This document shows positions 23,180 to 35,515 of a stretch of 64,000 bases of DNA, in pieces. The stretch spans positions 2,126,501 to 2,190,500 of the forward strand of contig JAPTOF010000021.1 of the NCBI GenBank assembly GCA_028554755.1, in the 5' to 3' direction. A model generated the notes under the pieces. It had not been told where the DNA came from. It was given only the letters and a program-made list of their open reading frames with translations, and did not search any database. The stretch is from Cordia subcordata (lineage: Eukaryota > Streptophyta > Magnoliopsida > Boraginales > Cordiaceae). Numbering within the stretch: position 1 is the stretch's first letter; every line of letters starts with the position of its first letter. Both the position numbers and the translations under genes were made by a program.

Positions 23180-25344
23180 GCATTATTCCACACCTCCCCC
23201 CCCCCCCCCCAACAAAAAACCCCAAAAACCCCACACACACAAGAATACCTCCAACACTTTGAATCAAATTGATAATTAAGAGGTTGGCTTCAATTCAGGT
23301 AAAAGTCTAATTCAATCTCTTTAGTGAGATAAATGCAGTTTAGGACATCATATGCTCAAAAACTTAACAGCAAGGCATTAATACATGTGTTTAGTGATAA
23401 CACCTCTCACTTGATATTTTCAGGGCTCGAGTTCAAGCTGTGGATTGGGAAGTAAATAAAAATGCACATATTTTGATTTTAAGATAAACCGAATCTCCTC
23501 TATGTATCTTTAAAAATGCAAATGCTCCATCATATATTCTTGACCCCGTGAGCCCTAACGCTACTAAAGGGTCCTACTATCTTTCAAAACTGTTTGTAAT
23601 ACGTAATATCCAACTTTCATATCCCCAGAGAAAAGTTTCATATATGTGTTGCCATGTATTGAGCAAGTTGTAATATGCCATAATGAATTGTTTACATTTC
23701 GCTTTGCCATATTAATTCCTTAGGCCTCCAAGAGATGCTTAGCTAGCAAAAAGGAATTTCAAGCAAAAGATGACTTTTTGAGAGTGGAAAGAAGTAAGAT
23801 GCCTAAACGAGTGTTAAAAATATGTTTGACTTTTTTAGATGGTATCTCCCAATTTATTTATTTATTTTCTCAAAGTCAACGACTCTTAATGTTGTATGTA
23901 ATGGGTTATGACAGCAAGTAGAAAACAGCGTGAAGCATAAGCCACAAGCTGGGTCATACACAAAGTATATCCAAGTTAGTGGAGCTAATCTCCATTTAAT
24001 TATTGAATGCAATAAAAAATTAAATAAATAAATAATCAGTGACTGACCCATCAACTTTAAAGTATTCATAACTTTACCCAGGCAGAACCTATAGACAGAG
24101 CCTCTACTTTTTGACATAGCTCAGGAAAAGATAAAATTATATATTATTCATGCATGAGCAAAATTTATTAATGGTAGGTTTTGCAAAAAGATTGCAAGAT
24201 ATTGTTTTGGCACTCGAGCTTTAATAGTATGTGACATATAGGGCCTGTTTAAAATATTAAACCAATTTTATGGTAGATCCAGTAAAACATTTTAAAGGTA
24301 AACTATTTCTCACATCCAAAATATACACTAATTAATAGTTTATAAATTATTAACTAAGAGTAGTGGCTTGCCCCATTAAGATTCATCATATAAGTGTTAA
24401 AGAAGGAGAGGAAGAGGAAGTACCTAGTTAGCCATGTCTAACACGCCTCTAAAGTTTTTTTTTTTTTTTTTCCGTAGGATTGTCACAAACCGTTTCCTCT
24501 ACAAAAATATAAAAGTAGTAAATTCCACGTTTATTTAAAAGAAATTGTTTTCTACTTCGTAATTCTAGCTTCCTAATTGTTGAATAATTCAAAATTATGT
24601 AGCACCAAAAGATCTCGTTTGCTCCATCAAAATATAGAAATATAGAAGCATCTAAACTAAAGTTATCAAACACCATTAAGAATCACATAATCGTGAAAGA
24701 TCTTGTTTCTACCACCAAAATTATGTAATCTTTCTAACAAGTGCAATTTTGTACCCATTAAATATCATATTGATATTTTCATTAATATAAAAGTTTTATC
24801 AATTTCAATCATTGTCATATTAAAGTTACTATTTTCAATGATGTCTTCTTTCATCAATATAGAATTTAATTAAAAAAAGATTTAAGATGCACCCGCTAGA
24901 AAAGTCTATAGAATTAAGGGACCAGGGTGATTCTGGACAGATGGAGACATTATCAATTGATATCTCATGAGCGGTACAAATAATGCAACGACGGCTCTTA
25001 ATTAACCATATTTAATCAATGACATAAGTCTTAGCTAACATGTTATTCACCATGAGTAGACCTTTTGAAATTTTTATGCATTCTTTCTTATTGGATTTGG
25101 TATGCATATACTTGCCTTGCATGCCTTTTGCAACTCTCAAAAATATAAAATCTCCAGTTGTTAATAGTCATGATAGTGTGTTGGTTGAGATCTGACGTTG
25201 TATCTTCCATTTTTATTGAACGATACAAAACAAAAGAATGACATCATTAAACAAGTCTTGAATCCTAAGAGACCTATTCTATTGGTCGTCAGAAAACCCT
25301 AATTCTTTCGTCTAATCACACCTGTAATAATATGGAGAGAAACC
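23180..25344. other. Intergenic spacer
   Basis: Starts just right of the hAT element with a 15-base poly-C run (23196-23210) and CCCC-rich sequence. The remainder is AT-rich with poly-T at 24456-24471. I see no coding region or bounded element. Confidence 0.35.
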
Positions 25345-28035
25345 AAAAAAGCCTCATGGTTATCGATTTCTGGTAGCTAGTGCAATAAGTAGTGCATGTA
25401 CATCTTTTATATCGATCTTCTATACGCCTATGCTCCTGCACTAACATATGCTCCATATTAATTTAAAACCAACGACAAATAAAATTTACGATCAAATTCA
25501 TTTTAGCCGTTGTCGGGGAAAGAAACGGGCAATTGCATAATATAATACAAGTAATTATTTATATGCAAGTTAAACGTAGTGGATTAGTTCATAAGCAGTG
25601 ATAAGTCAAAGAAGTTATTTTAATTTAATTGCTATGCCACCAACAGATGTACATTGACCTCCTTATGGAAAGTGGAAGCCCTATAGCTCAATTAATGAAA
25701 CGCAACTAATTAAGGTTAAGGAGGTTCTAGAACCTCATATTTATTAAGCATGGTTGTTTGTTAAAAAGAAAATATGGTAAATAAAGTTAAGGAGGTTCTC
25801 TAATACATTTTCCAAAACATGTTAATTCCCTAGCAAGTTATAATTGTTTACATCTTTACTACTCTTAACATTTCCACGAGTAAATTTAAAGTGATGAAAC
25901 ACAATCATTGCAACCAAAGCTCCACTTTCTTTTGTGCATCTTTTTCTCTCCATTTTTCCATTATTTCTCATTTTTCTAACTCGATTTGAACTTCCTTACA
26001 ACATCATAAGTCTGAAATTCCATGCATTTAGACAAACATATCCATGGCAGCTCTCCTCTGGGTGAAGATCAGGTTTTTGCAAATATTATTTTTGATATAA
26101 AACACTTTTTTATATATTGGTAAACCTTTTAAGAATACTAAAACTAACGGGGTCATCTGTTGTGCATTCAATGTTGATACCAATTGGTTGGCCCAATCTT
26201 TTGTTTCCCATGTTGGGGGTTTGTAATCAGTTTTTCTCTGATGAAATGAAATTCCACTTGCTTACTGATGAACAAGAGAACTGAATATTGAAGAATTCAA
26301 AATCGGATGATAAAATGTACGCGTCAATTCTTTCTAGTTTCCACTAAGCGTTTGGATACTTCTTTCTCTTTGGTCAAGGGCTTGTTTGGATTGGCTATTT
26401 TCCAAGAGAAGTGACTTTTTTTGGAAAAAAAAATGTAATAATTATTTGATTTGACTTTAACAAAAGCTGAAACTCTTAAAAAAACTCAAATATAACTCTT
26501 TTCATAAGCTAGAGTTCTCAAAAATATACTTTTTCAAAGTTGTTAAAGAAAACACTTTTCAAAAAAATCAATCCAAATAAGCTCGAAATGTAATTGAACA
26601 CATTTAGCTCTTAGATACTATCGAGAGACAAAGCAAATTACAAAAGAATGACTTAATGCCCAATTTATGTGGAATAGTCTCACCAACACCCAGCTAACAA
26701 ATTCTCTATATATACATACAGCCTTCCAGGACCTAAATGATAAAGAAAATCGTGCTTTTCAGGCCATAAAGATTTATCTAAAATAAGTGAGATTTGAAAT
26801 TTACTAAAAACTTCAAATTATTTTTATATAAGGTTTGTTCTTTAATTTAAATATCCCAGTCATTGTATATAAATAATATAACACTACACAAAAGTGCTTA
26901 ATCTTATACCCCTTTAATGTTATAGAGGACCTTACTCAGAACATGCACGTACATCAACAAAAAACTCTTCATGGTTATCGATTTCTCCTAGTGTAATAGT
27001 AGCTCAAATACATCTTCGAATCGATCTTTTATGCACTTTTGCTTCTACACAAATACATGTTAAACGAACGAATGAACATAATACAAGTAATTATATGTAC
27101 GCATGCGTGTTTAACGTAGCGGATTAGTTCATAAGCAGTGATTAGTCAAGCAAGTTATTTTAATTTAATTGCTAAACCACCGTACGGATGTAAATTGACC
27201 TCGCTATGGAAAGTGAAAGCCCTATAGCTCAATTAATGAAACGCAACTAATTAAGGTTGAGGAGGTTCTAGAACCTCATATTTATTAAGCATGGTTGTTC
27301 GTTTAAAAGAATAGACAATAATTAGGGTTAACTAAGTTGGTCCTCTAATACATTTTCCAAAAACATGTGCCCTAGCAAGTTGCAATTGTTTTTATGTTTA
27401 GTACTCTTAACATTTCCACGAGTAAATTCAGTGATGAAAACAAAATCATAACAAGCAAGGCTCCACTTTTTCTTTCTGCGTCTTTTGTTCTCCATTTTCC
27501 CTTTTCTTCATTATCGTTATTATTAATTTCTCATTTTTCTTGTAACGTTATAATATAAGTTTTGGATACTCAAATGCAAAATTAGATGATAAAATGTACG
27601 CGTTAATTCTTTTTAGTTTCCACTGACCGTATGGATTTTAATTTAATTATATTCAAATAAGAGTTATTGCAAATCACCGTTGCACCTGAAAAAGTTATAT
27701 AGAATTTTTTTTTTTCCCTTTTTTTGGCCAAATGCAAGTGAACACATTTGCTTTTAGATACTATCGAGAGGCGAATACAAGACTGATTTAATATGTAGAA
27801 TAGTCTGTCACCAATACCCACTAACGAATCTTTCTATCCATGACCTAAAAGATAAGGAAAATCATGCTTTTCACGACCACAAAGATTTATCTAAAATAAA
27901 TTAGGTTTGAAATTTCCGAAAAACTTAAAATTACTCTTATATTAGGGGTCGTTCTTTTAAATTCCCTTGTCATTGTATAAATAATATAACACTACATAAT
28001 AAAAGTGTTTAATTTTACACCCATTCAATGTTGTA
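25345..28035. repeat. Tandem segmental duplication, two diverged copies
   Basis: Copy A spans about 25345-26930 and copy B about 26957-28035. Shared landmarks in order: ATGGTTATCGATTTCT, ATAATACAAGTAATTAT, GGATTAGTTCATAAGCAGTG, CCCTATAGCTCAATTAATG, GTTCTAGAACCTCATATTT, GATGATAAAATGTACGCGT, TTAGATACTATCGAGAG, AAAGATTTATCTAAAATAA and AATAATATAACACTACA. Copy A is about 500 bp longer: it holds a Tourist-like MITE (26378-26584) and about 250 bp more that B lacks. No coding content is recognised. Confidence 0.75.
26378..26584. mobile_element. Tourist-like MITE, family A copy 2
   Basis: Starts GGGCTTGTTTGGATTGG and ends with the inverted counterpart CAATCCAAATAAGCTC. The inside shows the same AAAGTGACTTTTT...AAAGCTGAAACT...CAAAGTTGTTAAAG order as the other copies. 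It lies in copy A of the tandem duplication and is absent from copy B. Flanking CAA/GAA leaves the TSD uncertain. Confidence 0.55.
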
Positions 28036-28370
28036 AATGTTGGATTATACATTTCTTTTATATAAAAAATTTTAAGATTTAAGACCACTCTATGAGGTCC
28101 AAGATACTTCTCATTTCGACCACTTACTTTTTATGATAGAATCTTAGTAATTGTGTAAGCCATCCAAGTGTTGTAGATATTAAATCTCAAGATTCAAAAC
28201 TATCATATAAGGTTTTATGCCACTGCTGATGTCGATCAATTACTTTTTATAATGGAACTTCAGTAATTCTGTAAGTCATCCCAATGGTGTGGACGCTAAT
28301 CTCAAGATTCAAGGTCATCATATATAAAGTCTTAACTTACTCCTTATATCGACCAACTAATTTTTATGGA
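28030..28370. repeat. Three diverged tandem units of about 117 bp
   Basis: Each unit runs GTTGTAGATATTAAATCTCA-like, AAGATTCAA, TCATATAAGGTTTTA-like, TCGATCAATTACTTTTTAT-like, then TTCAGTAATTCTGTAAGTCA-like. Units lie at about 28030-28171, 28172-28290 and 28291-28370; the last is partial. Function is unknown. Confidence 0.55.
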
Positions 28371-29924
28371 AGATAAAGAAACAAACAACGAAAGTTATTT
28401 GTAAATTTAAGGCCTTAAGCAGAAGACCCGTCTTGTTGCGACATTAATTAGGATGCTGGAGAAGTCTCTTTCAAACTCCTTTTTTTATTTTTTTTTGGTG
28501 ATGAAATATTGATGAAACTAGATTGATATAGGGGCAATTACTTTGCCGCTGATTGTATAATCGGTTCATATTTGCAATGAAAGATTACTAATTTGCTTAA
28601 CCAAGAAAACGTAATTTTGTCATTTTGTAATTTACAGCCTTTTATGATCTTTTTTTTGGGGAAAAAAAAAAAGATACTGGTACAAATTAAAGACCTATCG
28701 TGTCAAGTACTTGAGGCTGTCTAAAATGGGCCAAAGGTCAATTTTCTTGGCAGGTGAAAACAGTTACCTCATCCTGTTTAATAATTAGGCCCAAAACTCT
28801 TGCTGTAATCAAAGGGATCATGAGCCCATCAAGCATACCGCGAAACTATCGAAAACGAGGCCTTATACTGTGCACTCACAAGTGCACGTTGTACAAGCTA
28901 TGTATTTCACGCGCTGTATAAGTGCTTCATCTTTTTCTTTTTTGCCTATAATTCTGTCATCTCTCTTCTCTATTGTTGGAAAAAAAATATATTTTTGGAA
29001 ATATTACAACTTTTATTTTATAAAAAAAGTTAGGAATTTGAATTTCTTTTTTCAGAGTTTCAATTCTTTGAAAATTAAATTAAATACTTATTCCAAAAAG
29101 CATATAGTGTTCTTTTTAAGAAAGATACCTCCTTTTATGAAAAAGACCAATATTTAACCAAGCTTTATCATTAATAAAGAGAAATCTTTATATTGAATGA
29201 CATCAAAAGATTTTCCTATTCCCTTGACAAGAGAGAGGGGCTCTATATCGTATACTCTAGATATTGTATACCCATTAAGCATTGTGTATCTCATAGTAGC
29301 GCGTTTATAATTTTTTTATTATAAGTTCACAATTTTTAGATTACATGTTCACAACTTTTAATTATTTACAAATTACATGTGTTTATAATTTTAATACTTT
29401 ATATTCAAAACTTTTAATTGTTCAGAATTTAACTATCCATTACTTTTATATTATGTGTTCAAAAGCTTTATATCATATATTAACATAGACAAATTAGATG
29501 TTTATGACTCTTTTTAATATGTCACAATTTGTGAGCGATATTTCGCAACTTGTGAATGATATATTCACAATTTAAGAACGATTTTGAAACTCACAATCAG
29601 AGGTGTTACCAATATCTAGTAGACGATCGGATCGTTGCGTTGTGTTATGTTCATTAGCATGAAGAGAATAAACTTATTAAATTTTACATTGATCTGATGG
29701 TCTAATTGTGATTTATTGAACAGTATACCATGCATCTTGAAATGTACCATACTTTGGGTGTATGGTATAACTTGTGCAGGAGGGAACCCAAACACATGAA
29801 GTAACAAAGACAATTACGAAACAAATTACATGCAGGTCATATTATATGTCACTTTTTGTGACAAATATCATGGTGTGAATTTAACTAGTTGTAATATTTG
29901 CACAATGTGACGAGTGCTACATTT
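28371..29924. other. Intergenic spacer
   Basis: AT-rich. The 29300-29600 part repeats short words of the type TTCACAATTTTTA / TTCACAACTTTTAAT, a loose minisatellite-like texture also seen at 19.4 kb. No gene is seen. Confidence 0.35.
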
Positions 29925-29929
29925 GTTTT

Positions 29930-30344
29930 TGTTGGGTTGTGACTTGAGTGTGGAGCCCAAGCCATATTAAAATTAGTAAAGAGTATTAATAAGAGTCAAA
30001 ATTCCAGTTATGGATCTTAGTTATGGTAGGATTAATAAGAAAGGAAACTTTTGTTTTGGAGGACAAGAAAGTCTCCTCTATAAATAGAACTATTGCATTA
30101 GTTGTGAGATTTGTGTGTGTCTTACAATAGGTCTAGATTGAGAGAAAGAGTTATTATAGAAACACCGTGAGGATGGGTTTAGACTTTTTGGGCGGTGCAA
30201 AAAGTCACTTGTGTTGTAATATTTTTTTTCTATTTAGTGGAGGTTTCGTAAACGTAGGCAAATGACTAAACCACATTTATCTGTGTGTTCTTTTCTCATT
30301 ATTTGCATGGAAAATGGAAAAAGAGTTGGTGTTTGCCGCTAACG
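29930..30344 (+). repeat. 5' LTR of the copia element
   Basis: Matches the 3' LTR closely up to about 30310. It has a TATAAATA box at 30079-30086 and GGTTTAGACTTTTTGGGCGG further on. The last part, corresponding to the CTAACA end, is altered or deleted, so the right boundary is approximate. Confidence 0.7.
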
Positions 30345-31560
30345 TCATCACAGTGGAGTTGCTAATGTCATCGCAGAGGAGCCACTGACATCGCGCTGAC
30401 GTCATCAGCATTTTTCAAGGAACAAATAAAAAACTTGAAGCATCGTCGGTCGTCGTTGGGAGCCACTGGAGGAAAAGGGTTTTGCCGGTCGAACTTGGTA
30501 CCAGAAGAACCACCATCGCTTGAGGAGTCCAATTGCAGTCGTCGCGTCATTAACCTTGGCCTAAATCACCGGCGAGAGGAGAAGAAGGGTTGCAGGTTCG
30601 TGGTTGACAATTGGTGGTACTCTGACGGAGAAGATTGAAGGTTAACGCTGCTAAGAGAATTTCCTTTCGACGACAAAGTTTTTGGTATGTGTTTCATCAT
30701 CAGTCATGGCCAGAAAGCAACTTGAGAGGAGCCTAAAAGCTTACCGACGCTGAGGAGCTGGTGCAACCTATTTCCCTCGACAAATCATCGTGTAGAAGGT
30801 TGTCGAACAATCGCCGTCAAACCAGAAAGCTTTTGTCGATCGTCGTACGTTGAACGGAGCATTGGAGAGAGAGGTGCCGTCGAGTCCAGTTGAAAGGCCT
30901 GACGCGCGAAGAAGACACAACCCTTAGAAGGACTAGCCATTGGATTAAAAAGGAGATATCAGATCTGAAGGTTCTGATTGAGTGTGGTGTAGTGCGTGCA
31001 AGGAGGCGTGGACCAATGCATTTGAATGGCTGTTAAGGAAGCGCTAATCCAATGTGTGCGCATGCGTGGAGAAACGTGTGAGCTTGGTCAACTGTAACTT
31101 TGACTAGCTTTGACCAAGGGGTTTAAGAGGTTTGACCGAGGGTCTCTCTAATGTCTTTTGACATCCTGAATCCGCTTTTGGGGTTAGTTTTGTCAAATTT
31201 TTGCTGGATTGTTGAGTTCTAGTGAATTTGGTGCATAGGAGCCATGACGATAACCGAAATAAAGCTTGAATTTCCTATGTTTGATGAGAACGTGAACTTC
31301 AACTTATGGAGGAATACTATCGAGCACCTTTTGGTGGAGCAAGGCCTTGATGAATTGCTAGCAGAGGCGAAACCGGACAAAGTTAATGATAAGAAGTGGA
31401 AGTTCATGCCGTAAGTACAATTTGATTGGCGTTAGCATTGCAAATTAAATGTCACGTGATTGATGAGACAACGGTGAGTGGTGTGTTTGAGAAGTTGGAG
31501 AACATTTATGAGTCAAAGTCAATCTCCAACCAATTGTGTTTGAGGATGGAGCTCTACTCG

Positions 31561-31668
31561 TTCAAGATGGAAGAGAGAACTACCATCTAAGATCACATCA
31601 ACAAATTTAACGAGTTCAAGATGGAAGAGAGAACTATCATCTAAGATCACATCAACAAATTTAACGAG
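31561..31668 (+). repeat. 54-bp tandem duplication inside gag
   Basis: Units 31561-31614 and 31615-31668 differ at one position (ACTACCATC versus ACTATCATC). The length is a multiple of three, so 18 codons are repeated in frame. Both copies carry the same TAA stop. Confidence 0.9.
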
Positions 31669-31790
31669 CTAGTGGTCAAGCTCATTAGCATTAAGGAGCC
31701 TGACAAAAGAATTACGGATGAAGAACAAACGCTCGTACTATTATCTTCCTTGTCGAAGTCATACAAGCCATTCGTGCAACCAATCCTCGT

Positions 31791-32311
31791 TAACGGTGAG
31801 CGTTATTCGATTATAACCGAACCAAACCTAACCGAAATACAAAATTTGGTTCGATTATTTTTATGTTCAGTTCAGTTCAGTTTCGGTTATCAAAAATGGA
31901 GAAATTCGGTTTTGGTTATTTCTCGAAAATTTTGGTTAATAACCAAATAGTTAATTTTTCATTAAAAAAATTTATTTAGTTATCATTTTTCCAAGCTTAT
32001 GTTCATATATATATATTTATAATTTTATACTATTCTTATATGTATAATGTGAATTTCGATGATGGATTTTGGAATTTGGTTATTATAATTACAAAATTTT
32101 GGTTATTTAAATTAGTTTTGAATAATATATGATTTTTTTAAGAATAATTCGGTTATTTCGGTTATAACTGAAGCTGAACCGAAAAATTTTGGTTAGATAT
32201 TTTCGGTTATTGATATATTTCGGTTTAGTTTTGGTTATTAATTTTTAAAATTTTGAAAATTTGATTATTAAAACTCGGTTTCGGTAAGGTTAAACCGAAT
32301 GCTCACTCCTA
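31791..32311. mobile_element. hAT-type MITE nested in the copia gag
   Basis: The 521-bp insert starts TAACGGTGAGCG and ends GCTCACTCCTA, giving inverted ends TAACGGTGAGC and TAGGAGTGAGC. It is flanked by an 8-bp duplication ATCCTCGT (31783-31790) / ATTCTCGT (32312-32319), one mismatch. The interior is built of AACCGAA/TTCGGTTAT words, typical of plant hAT MITEs. It splits gag, so it arrived after the retrotransposon. Confidence 0.75.
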
Positions 32312-33167
32312 ATTCTCGTCGAGAAGAGAACAAGAGGATGTTGGGAAGAAGTAGTGCACTTAGTGGAGATCAAGCATTAGTCATTGAGGGTTCGAATCGA
32401 GGGAGCACTTCTAGAAGAGAGGATTCTTGCGGATGTATATTGAGATAAAAAAGTCGAGTTTGGGATGGAGAAGACGATCGAGAGTGCGACTACTATAGAG
32501 AAAGGTCATATCCAAACAAGATGTCCTAGATTAAGGGAGGACATAAAAAGTCTTACAGAGTGGAGATCTAAGGGCAAAGAGAAGGATTATGGCAACGACT
32601 CAGTGAACCTAGTTGAAGGTGAAGATAGCAATGGTAGTGAGACTTGTTTGATGGCGGTGAGCGAGGACATTAATGGAGGCTTGAAGAAAAAGACTGATAG
32701 GATGTTGGATTTAGCAGGAATGTTTTATGTTTGCAATAATAAAGCTAATTTCAACACTTTGCTTTTGGATAAGAGGCTTGGATACATCACTGTTGGGAAA
32801 AACCAAAAGATGAAAGTTACTGGCATTGGGAGAGTTTGCCTGAGGCTCAACAATGGTAGTATCAAGACCGTCTCCAATGTGAGGTATGTGTCATCTTGTG
32901 TATCCAACATGATTTCGTTGGGCGAGTTGGCGTTAAAAGGGTACATGTAAATTGGTGAAGGAGACTTCTACAAAGTATATCATGGAAAGAAGCTAGTTCT
33001 TGAAAAGAAGAAGAATGAGAAGCACGTGTACTACTTGGAAGGATGCACCACGCTAAGAGGTGAACGCTACAAGTGTGAAGAACCTCAAGTGAAGGCTAAG
33101 ATGAAAAGAAGAGTGACGTTCTCGTTTACTGTGGAAAATCTTGGCACTTCTCATCAAAGGATGAATT

Positions 33168-33595
33168 TGTTGGGTTGTGGCTTGAGTACGAAGCCCAAGC
33201 CTTTATTAAAATTAGGAAAAAGTATTAATAAGAGTCAAATTTCTAGTTATGGTAAAGTCTTAGTTATGGTAGGATTGATGAGAAAGGAAACCCTTACCTT
33301 GGAAAACTAGGAAGTCTTTTCTATAAATTAGACTTTTACATTAGTTGTGAGGTGTGTGTCTTGTAATAGGTCTAGATTGAGAGAGAGAGCCATTGTAAGG
33401 ACACTGTGAGGGAAGGGTTTAGACTTTTCGAGTTGTGCAAAAAGTCACTTGGGTTGTAATATTCTTTTCTATTTAGTAGAGGTTTTGTGGACGTAGGCAG
33501 GGAGCCGAGCAACATTTATTTGTGTTCGTTCTTTTCTCATTATTCGTGCCATATTTCGTTGCATGTATGTGTTTACGCGATCCAATTTCCTAACA
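33168..33595 (+). repeat. 3' LTR of the copia element
   Basis: 428 bp from TGTTGGGTTGTGG to CCTAACA. It is the most intact LTR of this pair and the reference for the solo LTR at 49798-50204, with the same CCAATTTCCTAACA end. Confidence 0.85.
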
Positions 33596-33600
33596 GTTTT

Positions 33601-34241
33601 GTTTTACATTTTATATGATTAATAATTATATGATTAAAGGTTAACAAATTTTATTAAAAAATTATTAATTTATTAAATATATATTTAATTTATTTAAAAC
33701 ATTCATTAGATTTAAATCCTTACTTTCTAATATTAGTTCTCATCTAACTATTACATTATGCTAACCCATTTTTATAATTTACAAAACAAATATATAAGAA
33801 ATTTGAAAAAACACTAACAAGATAGCACGTCCAACAAATATAATATATAGAATATAAAAAATACAAAGAAAATTTATAAACAAAAAATAAAAAGTTAAAA
33901 AATCAACTAATATCAATACAAAATAAAAAAAATTAACAATGCTTAAAGGGTGCCACATTAGATATTTTTGGATAATATGTGCTTATAAGTTACTGACATA
34001 TTTGGTAAATAAGTACTTATAAGTAACAATGGTAGTTAAAATAACTAAAAATGACATCTCATTAATTAATGTGGTAGAAACTATTTGAAACTATTTAAAG
34101 GTAGTATTGTTTTTTAATAGGTTTGACCAAAGTGCTTATAAGCTTCTAAAAAATAAGCCGATCCTTGGAGGTGTTTTCTTTTTTTTTTTCCTAGCTTATA
34201 AGCTTGTTAGCCAAAAATGTCCAAAAATCTTTTATATCATC

Positions 34242-34294
<53 letters not shown>

Positions 34295-35470
34295 TATGGA
34301 ATAGAGTTAAAAAAGACATGCCACATCAACTTCTATCGAGAGAGTACAAGTTAATTTTATACTCATGCAAGTGGTGATGTGCAAGGTTAAAACAATCATT
34401 AATTTCAAAGGTATAAATTATATTATAAGCCCCTAATATTTTTATTTTTCTCTAACTAAACTCTTATTGTTTTAAAATATCCAAATTAATTCATAATATT
34501 TTATTGCACAATCAAATTAGTCCCTAAATTAAACAATCACGTTAGTTTTTATTATTTAAGAAATTTTATATCAGTCTTTTATATTTAATAAAGTTATTCA
34601 AATTAGTACAAATATGAGTAAAATAATGAGGACTTTTAAACTATTTAAATTAGTCAATAATATTTTAAGGGCATAGTCAAATTAAAACATAGTCAAATTT
34701 TTCATTATATCAATATATTTATACTAGTCCTTAATATTTCACAAGTTATTCGAATTAGTCCCTTTATATAATATGATATTATAGGATACAAATTTTAGAG
34801 ATATAGTGTACTAACAAATGAGGAAATTATGTTACAATTAATAGTGTTTTTCTTAAATTAGTCCCTATTATTTTCAAAGATTCAAATAAGAATAATCATA
34901 CAAAAACTACTATTACTATTACCTTTCATCAAAATTTAAGCAACTTTAGGAGATGCCATGTCATCTTTTAATTAATTTTTTTTGTTTATTTCTATTAGAT
35001 AATCTTTAATACTAACAATTCTCTATGATCACTACAAGCCTCATTGTCTCCTTTATTATTTCAAAAATATCCAAATCAATTGTTATTTTTTAAAGAAACA
35101 TTCAATAGTCCATCCATTAAATATTTAACCAAATATGAATAAAATAACTTTACTAATTTGGTGAAATAAAAGTAATTTTTAATTAAAAATATTTACTAGA
35201 TAAAATGTTTAAGGCATGTCATTGGATTATTCAAGTGAATATTAATAGTTAAAACTAATTTTTGAACATAATAGTAACATATTCATAGTATGTTCTAAAA
35301 AAAATAAAAAAAACACTAGAATTAATTTTTACAAATATTTAGAAATAATAAAAAGCACAAAAAACTAAAAGCACACAAAAAATCACATCTAAAAATATTT
35401 TAAAAATTAAAAAACACATAAAGAACTTAAATAAACCCGTGCAAAGCATGGGATATTAAAGGACCACAAA
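33601..35470. other. AT-rich intergenic spacer with a long TA microsatellite
   Basis: No gene is recognised. A (TA)n tract runs from about 34242 to 34291. The 33955-34215 part has GTGCTTATAAG words in both orientations and may be a decayed MITE. The 34430-34900 part repeats AAATTAGTCCCT/AATATTTT words. Near 35434-35452 a CCCGTGC-AAA-GCATGGG hairpin resembles a decayed Helitron 3' end but lacks the CTRRT terminus. Confidence 0.35.
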
Positions 35471-35475
35471 TTTTA

Positions 35476-35515
35476 CTGTGCTCCGTAGGCATTGTGCACC
35501 TATGGAGCACAGTGC
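35476..35515. repeat. Near-perfect palindrome, possible MITE end pair
   Basis: ACTGTGCTCCGTAG and CTATGGAGCACAGT are inverted copies (14 bp, one mismatch) separated by about 11 bp. GTGCTCC is then repeated once more just downstream. This could be two transposon ends lying head to head, or a hairpin. Confidence 0.6.

Larger units (their letters stand above)
31244..33130 (+). pseudogene. Broken copia gag-protease open reading frame
   Basis: The reading frame starts at the ATG at 31244 with EFPMFDENVNFNLWRNTIE, a copia gag (UBN2-type) N-terminus. It then suffers a frameshift near 31411 and in-frame TAA codons at about 31588-31590 and 31642-31644, in two copies of a 54-bp tandem repeat. A 521-bp hAT MITE interrupts it after the FVQPILVN region (31791). 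Beyond the MITE, REENKRM resumes the gag. A frameshifted CCHC zinc knuckle follows near 32490-32525. A protease-like region follows, in which the usual DSG active site reads DLA (near 32707). The frame then runs straight to the 3' LTR with no integrase. It cannot make a functional polyprotein. Confidence 0.8.
29930..33595 (+). mobile_element. Ty1/copia LTR retrotransposon, defective
   Basis: Two LTRs in direct orientation bound a 2.8-kb interior. Both start TGTTGGGTTGTG, and the element is flanked by a perfect 5-bp TSD, GTTTT, at 29925-29929 and 33596-33600. The 3' LTR is 33168-33595 (428 bp). The 5' LTR aligns from 29930 to about 30310 and then diverges, its end falling near 30344. The interior has a GC-rich leader (about 30345-31243) and remnants of gag and protease only. 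Integrase, reverse transcriptase and RNase H are missing, so the element could only move in trans. A hAT MITE sits inside gag. The LTRs differ at many positions, so the insertion is old. I see no clean primer binding site. Confidence 0.85.

Noticed and set aside
35434..35452. Second Helitron 3' end
   Set aside because: The hairpin is present but no CTRRT follows it.
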